In this document: positions 1-11,200 of the stretch, piece by piece | How positions within the stretch are numbered: position 1 is the first letter of the stretch | How the letters are laid out: each line of letters opens with the position of its first letter | Assembly: GCF_018320785.1 (NCBI RefSeq) | Contig: NC_054867.1 | Span: 50,343,355 to 50,407,354, forward strand | Length of the DNA: 64,000 nucleotides | Reading direction: 5' to 3' | Origin: Cheilinus undulatus | Taxonomy: Eukaryota; Chordata; Actinopteri; Labriformes; Labridae | The notes under the pieces: generated by a model | What the model was told of the DNA's origin: nothing | Databases searched by the model: none | The model's input: the letters and a program-made list of their open reading frames with translations, nothing else | Position numbers and translations under genes: made by a program

Positions 1-770
1 GGACTCATCCAGGAGGTCAAAAAAGAACCCAGAACCACATTCAAAGACCTGCAGGCCTCACTGGCCTCAGTTAAGATCAGAGTTCATGACTCAACCATAA
101 GAAAGACACTGGGTAAAAATGGCATCATGGGAGAGTTCCAAGGCCAAAACCACTTCTGACCAAAAAGAACACAAAGGCTCCTTTCAAATTTGCAAAGGCC
201 AACGTCCGGCCATCAGTTCGTGCCCTCAAGCTCAAGCGCTCATGGGTTATGCAGCAGGACAACGACCCGAAACCCACCAGCAAGTCCACCTCTGAATGGC
301 TCAAAACAGCAAAATAAAGGTTTTGGAGTGGCCAAGTCAAAGTCCGGACTTAAATCTGATTGAGATGCTGTGGTGTGACCTTAAACGGGCAGTTCATGCT
401 GGAAACCCCTCCAATATGGCTGAGTTAAAACAATTCTGTGAAGAAGAGTGGGCCAAAATTCCTCCACAGCGATGAGAAAGACTCATCACCAGTATCACAA
501 ATGCTTGAGTTCAGTTATTGCTGCTAAGGCTGGCACAACCAGTTATTAGGTTCATGGGGCAATTATTTTTTCACACAGGGCCAGATAGGTTTTGATTATT
601 TTTTACCCCTAATAAATAAAATCATCATTTAAAAACTGCATTTTCTATTTACTTGGCTTTCTTTGTGAGATATTAAAATTGGTTTGATGATCCGAAACAT
701 TTCGGTGTGATAAATCTGCAAAAAACTCAGGAATCAGAGAGGGGGCAAATACTTTTTTCACGGCACTGTA
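1..770 (+). mobile_element. Tc1-like transposon, right part, degenerate
   Basis: The plus strand carries decayed Tc1/mariner transposase similarity. A helix-turn-helix-type segment resembling NPRTTFKDLQ and HDSTIRKTLG is followed by a catalytic-domain remnant with frameshifts, stops and an apparent internal deletion. The end near GGCAAATACTTTTTTCACGG followed by ACTGTA is a typical Tc1 terminal inverted repeat with a TA target site at 769-770. The left inverted repeat lies outside the window. It sits in the presumed first intron of the gpr37l1-like gene or downstream of it. It is a dead copy with no intact coding frame. Confidence 0.8.
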
Positions 771-3000
771 ATTTTAAAGAACTTAATTATTATGGAGTGG
801 ACTGTGGCCCTAACATTTTGTCCGATTTTCTCCTGTATTTATGAAAGGCATCATAGACTCCATCTTCTCTTCCATAGTTGAGACTTTGTGTTCTCCTTCT
901 CTCTATACATGTGAGAAAACAACCCAGTTCCTCATAACTAAGTCTCAGTGTGTCATTGTTCAGTCTAGCGAGCTGAAGGAGAAGAGTCCCTTCATGTGGG
1001 GCCCAGCTGGCCTCCCTGTGGCTCATGAGAGACGGCTGAAGGGGCCAAACAGACCATAACAGCACGTTTGTTGAAAGTAAAGACTGCTCTAAGTCTGAAA
1101 CTGAGCAGAGACAAGACACAAGCAGGCCATTCATCACAGAACTCAGTGTCGCTGTATTAAACTGTGAAACATTAACAATGAGTTTAACATGATGAGAGTG
1201 TAAAAACAGTGCTGGCAGGGAGGGTAAACTCTGTTGACCAATAATTTATCATCACATTAAGATGTTTGTTTGAACTGATCTAGCTGTCTGACATCTTCTA
1301 GCCGGACTTTGGCTGGGCGTATAAACAACTCCTAGAATCAGTGTGGTTAACTCGATGGTTCAAATATACGGAGAGGTTAACAACGATAAATTTCATGGTT
1401 ACTAGGCTTGCACTGATAGCACAGTTTTGCAAACCAAGAACAATTACGAATACTCACACTTGGGGAGAACTTGGGTGTTCACTCATAAACATGGTTACTG
1501 TTGTTAAGATGATTTCAAAGTTTATTTTCAGGTTCAAATACCAACACTGGAGACATGGCTCTAATTTTGAAATCATTCTTTAAAATGATTCTGAGTAAAG
1601 TATCTGCAATGTTTGATGAGTAGGAATACTTTGGCTTGGTATTAGCACCAATACCTGATACTGATGTCCTCATCTGTACATCTCTAATGGTTACTGCTTA
1701 TCAAACAGCAAAAAAAACTCTTCAAGTATCTTTAATTAAAGAATAAACTCATTTTAAAACACTAAAGCTACCTCTCTTTGCCAATTCTTTACTGAAAACA
1801 TCATATCAGAACTCATTGCCATTTTTTGGGTGACTGATCAGACAAAACAAAAGCATCACTTTTAATTTTGGTGAACTGTGCTGGTTGTATTCTGTTACGT
1901 TTTTACTCTGCGGTGCATAACTGGCGGCCACACATGGCCCTTCTCCTCACTTTGTGTGGCCTGCAAGTCAATTAAAAACATCAGGAACTTGTAAACATTG
2001 TGAAAACATGATCAAATCTACCATGAAAGCATGAAAAAACTTTTCTATAAATAATTCTGATTACTCAGATATGTGAGGTTATTTGCAAGAAATTTAAGAC
2101 ATAATTAGCTGTAACTGTTGAATAAATTTTCAGATGCATCATTAAATTAATTTGTATGAAAGACTAGATATGTTATTAAAATATGCTAAAAAAAAAAAAC
2201 AGTAAGTATTAATCTCAATGTATAGAAAAAAACAGCTTAAATTATGTGTTCTGCAGTTTGTGAAAATTTGGCCCTTTGGCAGTAAGAACAAAATGTATGT
2301 GGCCCTTTCAGTAACCAACTCGCTGTCTTAACTTTATTTTTGGCTTAGAGTCCATCAAAAGGTAGGACTGGTAATAAATTAACCATTATGGCATTAAAAA
2401 TTCAACTAATTTAATCAATAAAAGGACGTTGTACTTTATTGCATATACAGTGGATATTGTCATATGAAGTATCATACCAAAGCTAATTCTGCCTTACAAA
2501 TAACATAATATTTATCAAAATCCTTTAAAATTGAACAGTTGGTAATTTGCAAACTTAATACAATTTTAGCCACTAGAATCGACTTTTACCTTTAATTCAT
2601 TAAAATACTGAAAGAAACTTATGATATATCTTTTTTTAGTTTCTTTGGAGTTGACAGGAAGTTTGTAATATTAAATTTACATCAGTCAAAATAATATATA
2701 TTCACAGTTTGAAAAACAGACTTCTTCAACTTTTTTCCCTTCATCCTTTGTTGGTCTTGTCAAATTTATTCTATTTGATTATAAGGCAAAGTGAGAAAGT
2801 AAGCTGTTTTTATTTTCAAAGGCATAAACAGTATTAAATATTTATACAAGTTTCAATAATTCAATAGTATTAACACTGTTAGAAGTTTTCTTATAAATGC
2901 TATCCAATATTTTAAGGGGAAAAAAATAATTTAGAGATCCAAAATTTCGCCCCTTGGGACAAATAAAGTTTTTAGAATTGAATCAACTTTCGCTCCTCAC
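771..3000. other. Non-coding stretch left of gpr37l1 exon 1, presumed intron
   Basis: This AT-rich sequence starts right at the splice donor of the gpr37l1-like exon and reaches the Tc1 remnant. I see no second GPCR exon (no TM3-TM7 signatures on the minus strand). A stretch at about 790-1140 is open on both strands but matches nothing I recognise. The rest is low complexity with scattered A/T runs. Confidence 0.5.
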
Positions 3001-3633
3001 CTCCAAATATGGCACGAGCCTACACGACAGGTCTCCTAGCAACCTCTTCAAGGTGAGCTCGTGGAAGACAACCACAGGTAGACAGAAGAACAGCACGAGG
3101 AAATCCCAGAAGGCCAGGCCCGCCAGGATGCAGTTCCACGCGCTCTTCAGGTAGAAGTTATGCCACACGATGCACATGAGCGCGAGGTTCCCCACGATAC
3201 CCGCGGCGAACAGCACGAGCGCGAGGAGCATGACGACGTACGCCCAGTAGGACCCATCAGTAACCGGGAAAAGTGGGTTCAAGAGCCCCGAGGAAGAGTT
3301 GCCCGGCCGGGCGGAGATGTGCCGATCCACTCGCGGGGTGGTGAAGTACCCGCTTGGGTCGTCGTATTTCCGCTGATGCCCGTGGCTGCTCCGTGAATGT
3401 GGGTCTCTTCTGCCCAAGTTTCCATCTTTCGCTCCCCGGGCCACGCGCTTCAGGACGGGGACTTTTAAACTTTCTAAACGGTCGAGGGAACTCCTTTCTT
3501 TCGACCCCGGAGAACCGGCATCTTCCGATCGGTTCACCACCATCTCTGACCCCGGTAACTCCAGGGTTGATTTGAGGTGACGGAGCTCCACAGACCGCAC
3601 AAAGAGAAGCAAAATAAACCAAACCGGACTCAT
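3001..3633 (-). CDS. gpr37l1: GPR37-like 1 receptor, first coding exon (partial gene)
   Basis: This exon encodes the first 211 residues of a class A orphan GPCR of the GPR37/GPR37L1 group (plasma membrane; glial receptors linked to prosaposin signalling in mammals). It opens with a hydrophobic signal-peptide-like start (residues 1-14) and a long basic, serine-rich ectodomain with sequons N34-R-S and N112-S-S. TM1 is at about 129-157 (GIVGNL, the conserved Asn of TM1). TM2 is at about 166-190 (LAFWD, the conserved Asp of TM2, then VLFFCLP). The conserved TM3 cysteine is C204 in [10 protein letters not shown]. The exon ends at a consensus donor (GAG/GTGAGG) in phase 0 after PYLE, the same place as the mammalian intron. 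WH, KSAWN and RLLGD favour GPR37L1, while FHELT is also GPR37-like, so the exact paralogue is not fixed. The remaining exon must lie below position 1 or be lost. Confidence 0.8.
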
Positions 3634-5283
3634 TTTTACCGATGAACTGACTGGTCCGAGTTATCGATCTCTGTCAAGGACATGTGAGGTAATAAACATT
3701 TGACCCCTGAAATAAAAACGTCCATAAACAAGACCGTCACAAAGTCCCACTGTCTCCTGGTCCTGATGGAGAAGTTTGGAGTCTGCTGCAGTCTTCTGCA
3801 CTTGTTGTTCACTACTAGTCTGTTCATCACCGTCAATGGGTGTGTATACATAGCTGTGCTGTTTCCGGTTTTACATTTCAAAATAAAGGCATAAACGGAA
3901 ACTGGGCTTAAGTGACGCCTTTTCGAGCATGTACTCGTCTACTTTAGGGACAGACACTCCAAAAACCAGACATAATATATGTATATGTGTATATATAAAT
4001 ATGTATATGTATGTAATGCATAATATATGTCTATGGCAAAAACATCTGTCAAGTAAAATTTTTTAACTAGCTGAAACACATTTTTGAAACATAAGACTTT
4101 GTAATTATACATTGTTTTTGTTTCAAGAATATTTGTGTTTCAAGAGATTTTTTTTTTTTTTTTTTTTTTTTGCATTTAACAACATTTTTGTATTTATTTT
4201 TAATCCTTTCTTTACTGTTTTCTGCTATTTGCATTGTTTGTTTTTTTTTTTGCATGATATGAAAGTTTTTTTTTTTTTTTTTTTGCATTTCATTTAATAG
4301 TATTGTATTTCTCTAGAGGTTTTGTGTTAAAGTTCAACCCTTGATTCCAGTTGTCATTCAAAACTTTTGCTTCCTTAATATATTTCATTACATGTTTTTT
4401 TTTTTAATTTCATCAAATATTTTTGTGTCAAGATTCTTGATTTTATTACAGATTTTTGTTTTACTTCATTCATCTTGAATTCCCTCAGGATTAATAAAGT
4501 ATCTATCATCCATCTATCTATCATTATTTCTCTTATGTTATATCACTGTTTTCAAGAACTGCATTTGCATTGTTTTACCAGTACTTCTATACTATGTGTT
4601 TATGGTCTCAATATGGAAACTAGCTTGTTATGTGTTATATACTCTAACTCAAACTATGGACCATGACTAACAAACCACAGGGCAGGCCTGCCATTGACCT
4701 TATTTTCCATAAGTGATAACCACCAATTTAGTAATTTAGGATGAAGAAAAGTGAAGAAAAGCATTGAATGTTTAACAATAAAGTCTATTAAAATCCATCT
4801 AAAGCACAAGGTGGTAATCAATATACAAGTGTCAAAAGATCCAGTTTAAGCAGACACAGGAATGCTGAAAGGATTTTAGGAAGTCCAAACATATAAATAA
4901 TGAGAAAATAAGGGAATAACCAGAAAACACTCATATATTTAACCATATCAATACTACGGGTTGGTCCTCTGTAACTGTGACTGGCTCCTGCTGCACAACA
5001 TCCAGAGTTTCCTAGGCAGTCTTACTTCCATGGTAACATAATAACAAACAAACCAGATACCTTCTTTCATACATAAAGCTCAGACCACAAAACGGGTCTT
5101 TTTATTTCACACGAAAAATAAATCTGATACTCAGATGCTCTTGAGGCAATGTCTGTGTCTTCAGCAACCATTAAAGTTTCTCTCTGATGAAAATTCAGTC
5201 TGGGGTACAAATAACACCATGAGGGAGAATAATCTGCAAACTCCAGATTCTGAAATGAGACCAGTCTTTAGCTCCCATAATCC
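3634..5283. other. Intergenic: gpr37l1 upstream region and nol8 3' flank
   Basis: The part next to 3633 is the 5' side of the gpr37l1-like exon (5' UTR or promoter; no TATA box assigned). From about 3970 to 4420 it is simple sequence: a TATG-rich patch and long T runs at about 4149-4171 and 4266-4284. At about 4490-4530 is a LINE-type 3' tail (ATTAATAAAGTATCTATC followed by ATCT repeats). An AATAAA on the minus strand at 5101-5106, about 180 bp past the nol8 stop, is a plausible poly(A) signal for nol8. Confidence 0.5.
5101..5106 (-). terminator. Candidate nol8 polyadenylation signal
   Basis: The plus strand reads TTTATT, giving AATAAA on the minus strand, about 180 bp downstream of the nol8 stop codon at 5284-5286. 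It is the first clean AATAAA I noticed past the stop. Transcript data were not available, so the actual cleavage site is unknown. Confidence 0.4.
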
Positions 5284-8200
5284 TCAGCTCTTCTGAGAGG
5301 ACTTCAGCTTCCTGCGGGCATCCTTGTGTTTCTTGCGGTACTCCTGTGAAAACAGAAAAGAAAGTAGAAATCTCCTGTACTGATTATAGGTATGCTTTCA
5401 GTGCAGCCCTTTCATCCTGCCAACTCAAGTGTGTTTTGTATTCTACTGTCATATATGACTGTTTGGATTATTAGCCCAATACTTAGGTAATTCTATATTT
5501 TAAAAAAATTGCAAAATGTCTTTAAAAGTCACTCCCAACATGCTTCAGTTTCGTAAACAGACTTTTCTCTGGTGAATACTTGACACATTTTCTGTGTCAA
5601 ATTTCCTGTGTCCTGGTATGTACCTGTCTGAGCGCAGTCCTCCTCTCCTCCCACTGCTCCCTCTGCTCCTCCAGCTGAGTTGACTGACAGAACAACTTGG
5701 GACCCTCTGATGGAGGAAAGAGATGGTTATGATCCTTCATATAAAAGCCCAGATGACTTTAGAAACACAGCTCAACACTGAATTATTTCCTCCTCTGTAA
5801 TGCGTTAAAGCCTCTGCAGACACTGAAGCAGAGCTGGTTTGATCATTTAACTGAAAATGTATCTTTTCTATTAATGTTTGCAGGGGGAACAAACAAATCT
5901 CACAGTAATGGACAAAGTAATGGAGATACTAATGGAGCTTTGAAAGACTTAATCTTTTTTTCTGCAGTCTTTTATCCTACCTGTCAGTCTGCTGTCTTCA
6001 GGGAAAAAGAAGAATCGATCCGTCGTTGAAAGACTCTCTTCTCTGTGAACAGAAACACCAAAACATTCAGGTGGTTTAATTGAAACTGAAACTGACTTTA
6101 GAACAAGTTTCACCCTCTACTCTGGCTGCAGTGTAATTCAAAAGGCCTGTGACTTCAAACAGTTATTAACAGGTGTCTGGAGATGATAACTGCACAGGGT
6201 TTGAAGTTTTTTGTCCTTCAAACAAAGACTTTCATTTTAGGAATGAAAAATTAATCTCTACAAAATTGATGCTTCTGAGCTGATAAGGTAAACAACAGTT
6301 CACACCCCGCTTTACAAAAACAAGGGATTAATTAGTTAATATAAATTATTATCTTAATTTGGATAATTGCTTGATTTTGCATTTGCTTTTTTCAAGCAGT
6401 AATGACAAACATTCACTGAGTGTAATTTCTCAAATTTCAGGATTCCTAAATCATGTTCCCTTGTTTAAGCTGATCACGAATAAAATATGTTTGGGTTTTG
6501 CATCAATTGTCAGAGGTGAAAGTAGTTTGAAGATTCAGTATTGGGATTTTGAATCTGTAGCAGCCATTTTTATTGAATTTGAGGACTTGGTAGTGAAACG
6601 ATGAATGACTTTACAGTGAAATCACTTAGCAAAGTAACAAATGATGCAAAAAAGTTAGAATTTTGAAGCCATGGTGTAACCCTATGACTTAAGTATAATT
6701 AAAACAACTCATGCATGCTACCTCGTTAAAATGCCTGTTTTTTCTTACTCTGTGGTTTTTGCAGCAACGATGCTCTGCTCCTCGTCTTCCTCCTGCTCTT
6801 CTTCCTCCTCCTCTGAGCTGCTGTCATGGAAACGTGGGTCTTGTTGCCAGGACACCTTTGGGGCCTGAATGCGCTCTACTTTGTACTCTTCTGAAAGAGA
6901 AAGAAGAATATAAAGCTTGTGAAAACAAATCTTCCCTCTGACCGTCTGTGAGAGTATCTTTGATTGAACCTACCTGTCTCTTTGCTGTCTGTTTCTGCGT
7001 CGTCTCCAAAGAAAGAGAACTTAAACCCAGATGACTCTTCTTTCTCTGAGCTCGGAGTGACTGAGAGGAGAGACAACACTGCCTGTTCAGTCTTTCCTTC
7101 TTCTTCCTTTTCATCTTCTTCCTCTTGGTCCCAATTTGTCTTCTCTTCTTCTTGAGCAACCTCGCCCTTTGATGCACCAAAAACGGCCTTCAGGTCACCA
7201 GAAACATCGTAGTAAATCTCCTTAGAAACCTCTGGAAGCTTCTGAGCCTCTTCCCTCTTCTTCCTTCTTGCTGCTTTGCTGTAGAGACAAAAGATAACAT
7301 GCCAAATGTGGTATAGTGTTGTTTTACAATCTCTGTTGTCTATATGTGGTGTCCCACAAGGCTCACTACTGGGTCCTATATACATACAGTAGCTAACAGC
7401 ATTCAAAATGCTTTACTTTTTTACACTTCAGTGTTTAGAGTTGACTGAGAGCTATTTAAATTAACCCCTTTGGTAATCAATTCTGAACAAAATCCTGATA
7501 TAAAAGGAAAAAATATGTTGTTGGAAGAAAAATAAAATAAATAAACACAAATATAATTAGCAAAAATACATTAATTATGCCAGGCACTCTGAAAACAATA
7601 TAAAACTCAAAACAGATTTCACATTTAGGTATCTTTCATGCAGCAGAACCAAAACTCTTGTATTTATTTAATTAATTTTACCACACCTCTTACCTTTTAC
7701 AACTAAACTACTTCAGATGAAAATCCAAACTTATCCACCACTAATAATCTTCCTTAAAAGCAGATTCTTATGATTGAAATAAAAATGTCTTAAAGTAAGA
7801 TAAACAGTGCCTTGCTGCATCAGGATAAAGCTGGCTCTCTTTAAAAACCTATATTATACATCAACATGCTTTTTAAAGGTGCAGTGTGTAAAATTGGGAC
7901 TATCAACATCTAACAGTCAATTCTGGAGTGTGATGCTCATTTCTCTGGTGATAACTGTGGGAACCAGTGAAGTTTAAAAACCAGTACATGCTTAACTGTT
8001 ATTTGGTTCCTTCTATGGTGCCATAGAAACAGGCAAAATGTAAAAATCCAAGATGGCAGCGTCCTTAGAGGGGACCCTCCCTATGTATGAATAAAAGGCT
8101 TATTCTGAGTTAATTTAAAACATAACTTAAAAAAAAGTGTTATCAGATGTCAACACTAATTTGGATCAATCTACTTACAAATGTTATGTTTCATTTTAAT

Positions 8201-11200
8201 CAAGCTTGTTTTGCTAAATGCTAATAGGCGAAATATTACACACTGCACCTTTAAAGTGTATATCTAAAGTAGAAATTTGGGGTGAATCTGGGGGCTTGGA
8301 GTGAATCAACAGAGAGAAACAGACAAACAAAATGATGGTCTGCATTCTTCTGGGAATCAGAAATAAAACTTAGAATATTAGGTTGATCGTGTTTGTGAAT
8401 TTTTGCATATTGGTGCATTAATAGCTGCAGAGTTCCTACCTTTCCTTTACTTCTTCTGTTTTGGTCTCAAATGCAGCGTGCTCCTCTCTGCTCGGGTCAT
8501 AATGCAGCGCTGAGACATCTCTGCAAAAACACATATCACACTTCAAAAACCTGTTTTTTCATATCAAACTCTCCTAATCTGGAGCTGCTGAAGTCCAAAC
8601 TGTGCTTATGCATGTGTAACTTACCTGAAGGTTTTGGCCTTGCCAGCTGTTTTGCTGCAGGTTTGTTGGCTGCTGCCGATGATGCTCTCCAGGATGGACA
8701 AGTTCTTCTTCTTCTCCTCCTCCAGAGCCTCATCATCTTCAGTCAGACTCATCTTTTTCTCTGAATCACAAAAAGATTTTTGATTAACCAGAGAGATGCA
8801 GACAGGTTGTCAAAATTTTTGGTGCATTGGCCCTTTTTGATGCCATGTGTTTTTATCCATACAATCTCTGCTACTTTGAAGATCAACATTACTGAAAAAG
8901 AGGTTGCGATAGCCTAATGCAGTGTTTCCCAACAATTTTTCCTTGGAGCCCCCCTACATGTACCGAAGAAAAGCAGAGCACCCTCAGGACCCAACAGAGA
9001 AGAAAAAGGTACCCAAAAATCAACATAGATTCTAATTGTTTCACTGATAAAACCCTAAAAAGGCCTATACATGCTTCTCTTACCAAAAGACCTTTGTATA
9101 AACTACTTCATAACTGCTTCATCGTGATTTTAGTCAATATGTCCAAATCCTATTTTGGCAGCCTCAGAGCAGACAAAGCCTTGCACCCCCCACTAAGATC
9201 TTTAGTGCCTTCCACTGGGGGTCCCAGACCCCAGGTTGGGAACCAATGGCCTAATGATTATGTCCACATGACAAAGTGTATAGAGGGTGTTTTCTGCAGG
9301 CAGCCTGGAATCAATTCCAGCCTGTGGCCCCCATCCCCCATGTCATTCCCCAATCTCTCGCTCTTCATTTTCGGAGTCTTTCCACTATTGTTGCATCTGA
9401 ATAACGGCTTAAGCCTCCCCTCATCACTGCCTAATAAAAGCTAATAAAAACAGTGGCAAAAAAATCTATTTCATCCTTAAAAAAATCTAAAGTCATATTT
9501 TCACACTAAGCTAGCCTAAAGTAGATCAGCGATCTATCCCAATCCACAGGTCTACAAATACTGATATTCATCAAGTTCTTTGGGCATCTTATAAAAATGA
9601 ATAAATTCTGTTTATGTCTTTTACATTGCATGGCAACAGAGTAGACACTGTCTGAAATGCACAAAAACACTGTTTGATAGCAAATGTTACCAATGTCATT
9701 TGTGTACTATACGCAGTTGGCACAGGTTTCCCTGCAGATCTTGGTAAATAAAAACAAGAAATCACCAAAAATTAGGTGCTTAGGAGTTCTATTTTTGTTG
9801 TTGAGGCACTGTAACAGGTATTGCCATGGTTTGATACATACTGGTACTATATCAAAGATTAGTTTTTTTGTTATCACTTTCAGGATACAGAAGTCTGCGA
9901 TGGCAAAACAACCACAAAGAGCTTTTCAAATTTTAAATGTTGTAACAAAAGTAAGAAGAAGTTTACACTATTTCTGGATAAAAACAAGGCAATAAGGAAT
10001 AAACATAACTTTTAAAAGATTCTTAAATAATAACCAAAATAAATCCAGACAAATGGTGCTAAAAGTAAGTAAATTTTGAATACAAAGTTTTACACTTCAA
10101 ACATTTGTGTAGTTTAATGTTGGATCTCTCTGAAGCGATCCCAAAATTATCTCTCTCATTGAAGGGGACATATTTTACCCTTTTAAAACAAGTTTATATT
10201 GGTCTCAGAGGTCTCAAAAACATGCCTGTGAAGTTTGTTGCAATAAAAGCACTTTCAGTATTTGATTTTTGTATGTCTAAAAACGCCTCTGTTTCAGCCC
10301 TGCTCAGAGTGAGCTGTTTCTGTGTCTGTGGCTTGAAATGTAATTGAGCTGTCTGACCCCGCCCCTCTCAGGAAATGGATGTGGCTTAACAGATGTGTCT
10401 CTCCTGATCCTCCTCTCAGCTGCCAGCTGCCAGCTGAGAGGAGGATCAGAAAGGAGGGCGGGAGTTTCTTCCAAGCGGGGAGGGCCAACTGAATCTGGGG
10501 GCGGAGCTAACTTCCCACATGACATCATGAGGGGAAAATCTGAGAAGGGCTTGTTTCAGCACACATTTTCTGAAAGGTTGAGAAAGAGAGGGGGGAGGGA
10601 ATGGATTTTTATGGTTCTTAAGGGGATTGTGGACTGGCCAGGGGCACATATTTTCATTGGAAAAGCCTGAAAAAGTGATTTTTTTGCATAATATGTTCCC
10701 TTTAAAGACCGGATGTAGCTGTTCAATCTTTACCACTAACCATCATCCCCTCACCACCTTAGGAACATTAAATTATCAGTTACAAACACCAATTCAAAAA
10801 GGAAAAGAATGAATAACACCCTGGAGTGCATTCATAAGCTTTTGCAGGTTGAATTATGAGCATACCAGACCTAAGTGTGATTATTTAGGACATAACATCC
10901 TTTTGTCAGCTCTAAGTAAGCTTTTGTTTACAGACTGTGCTAAAAGCACATCTGCTCCCAAAGCCTCACCTGACTCCTCCTCTCTGTCTTCGTCATCCTC
11001 CTCCAGGAAACGAGAGTCCATCCTGAAACGCTCGTCCGTCCCAAAGCGAGACTGCAGCTCCATCAGCTGGGAAAAACACCAAACAACATGAGGGGCAAGT
11101 TTCAAATCACAGCAAACATCTAGACCAAGATCTGACATGCCCAGAGGATGACCCTTTATGAATTTTCATGTAACGCTTTAAGTTCCTAAAGCTTTTTCTT

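Noticed and set aside
790..1137. 115-codon minus-strand frame overlapping a 72-codon plus-strand frame
   Set aside because: No domain, signal or splice context recognised. It does not match the missing GPR37L1 exon, and open frames on both strands here are likely chance.
3960..4030. Short TATG/TATA repeats as a possible array
   Set aside because: Imperfect simple sequence without regular spacers; not a CRISPR-like or satellite array.
4067..4288. Lysine-rich minus-strand frame
   Set aside because: Produced by T runs on the plus strand; low-complexity artefact.
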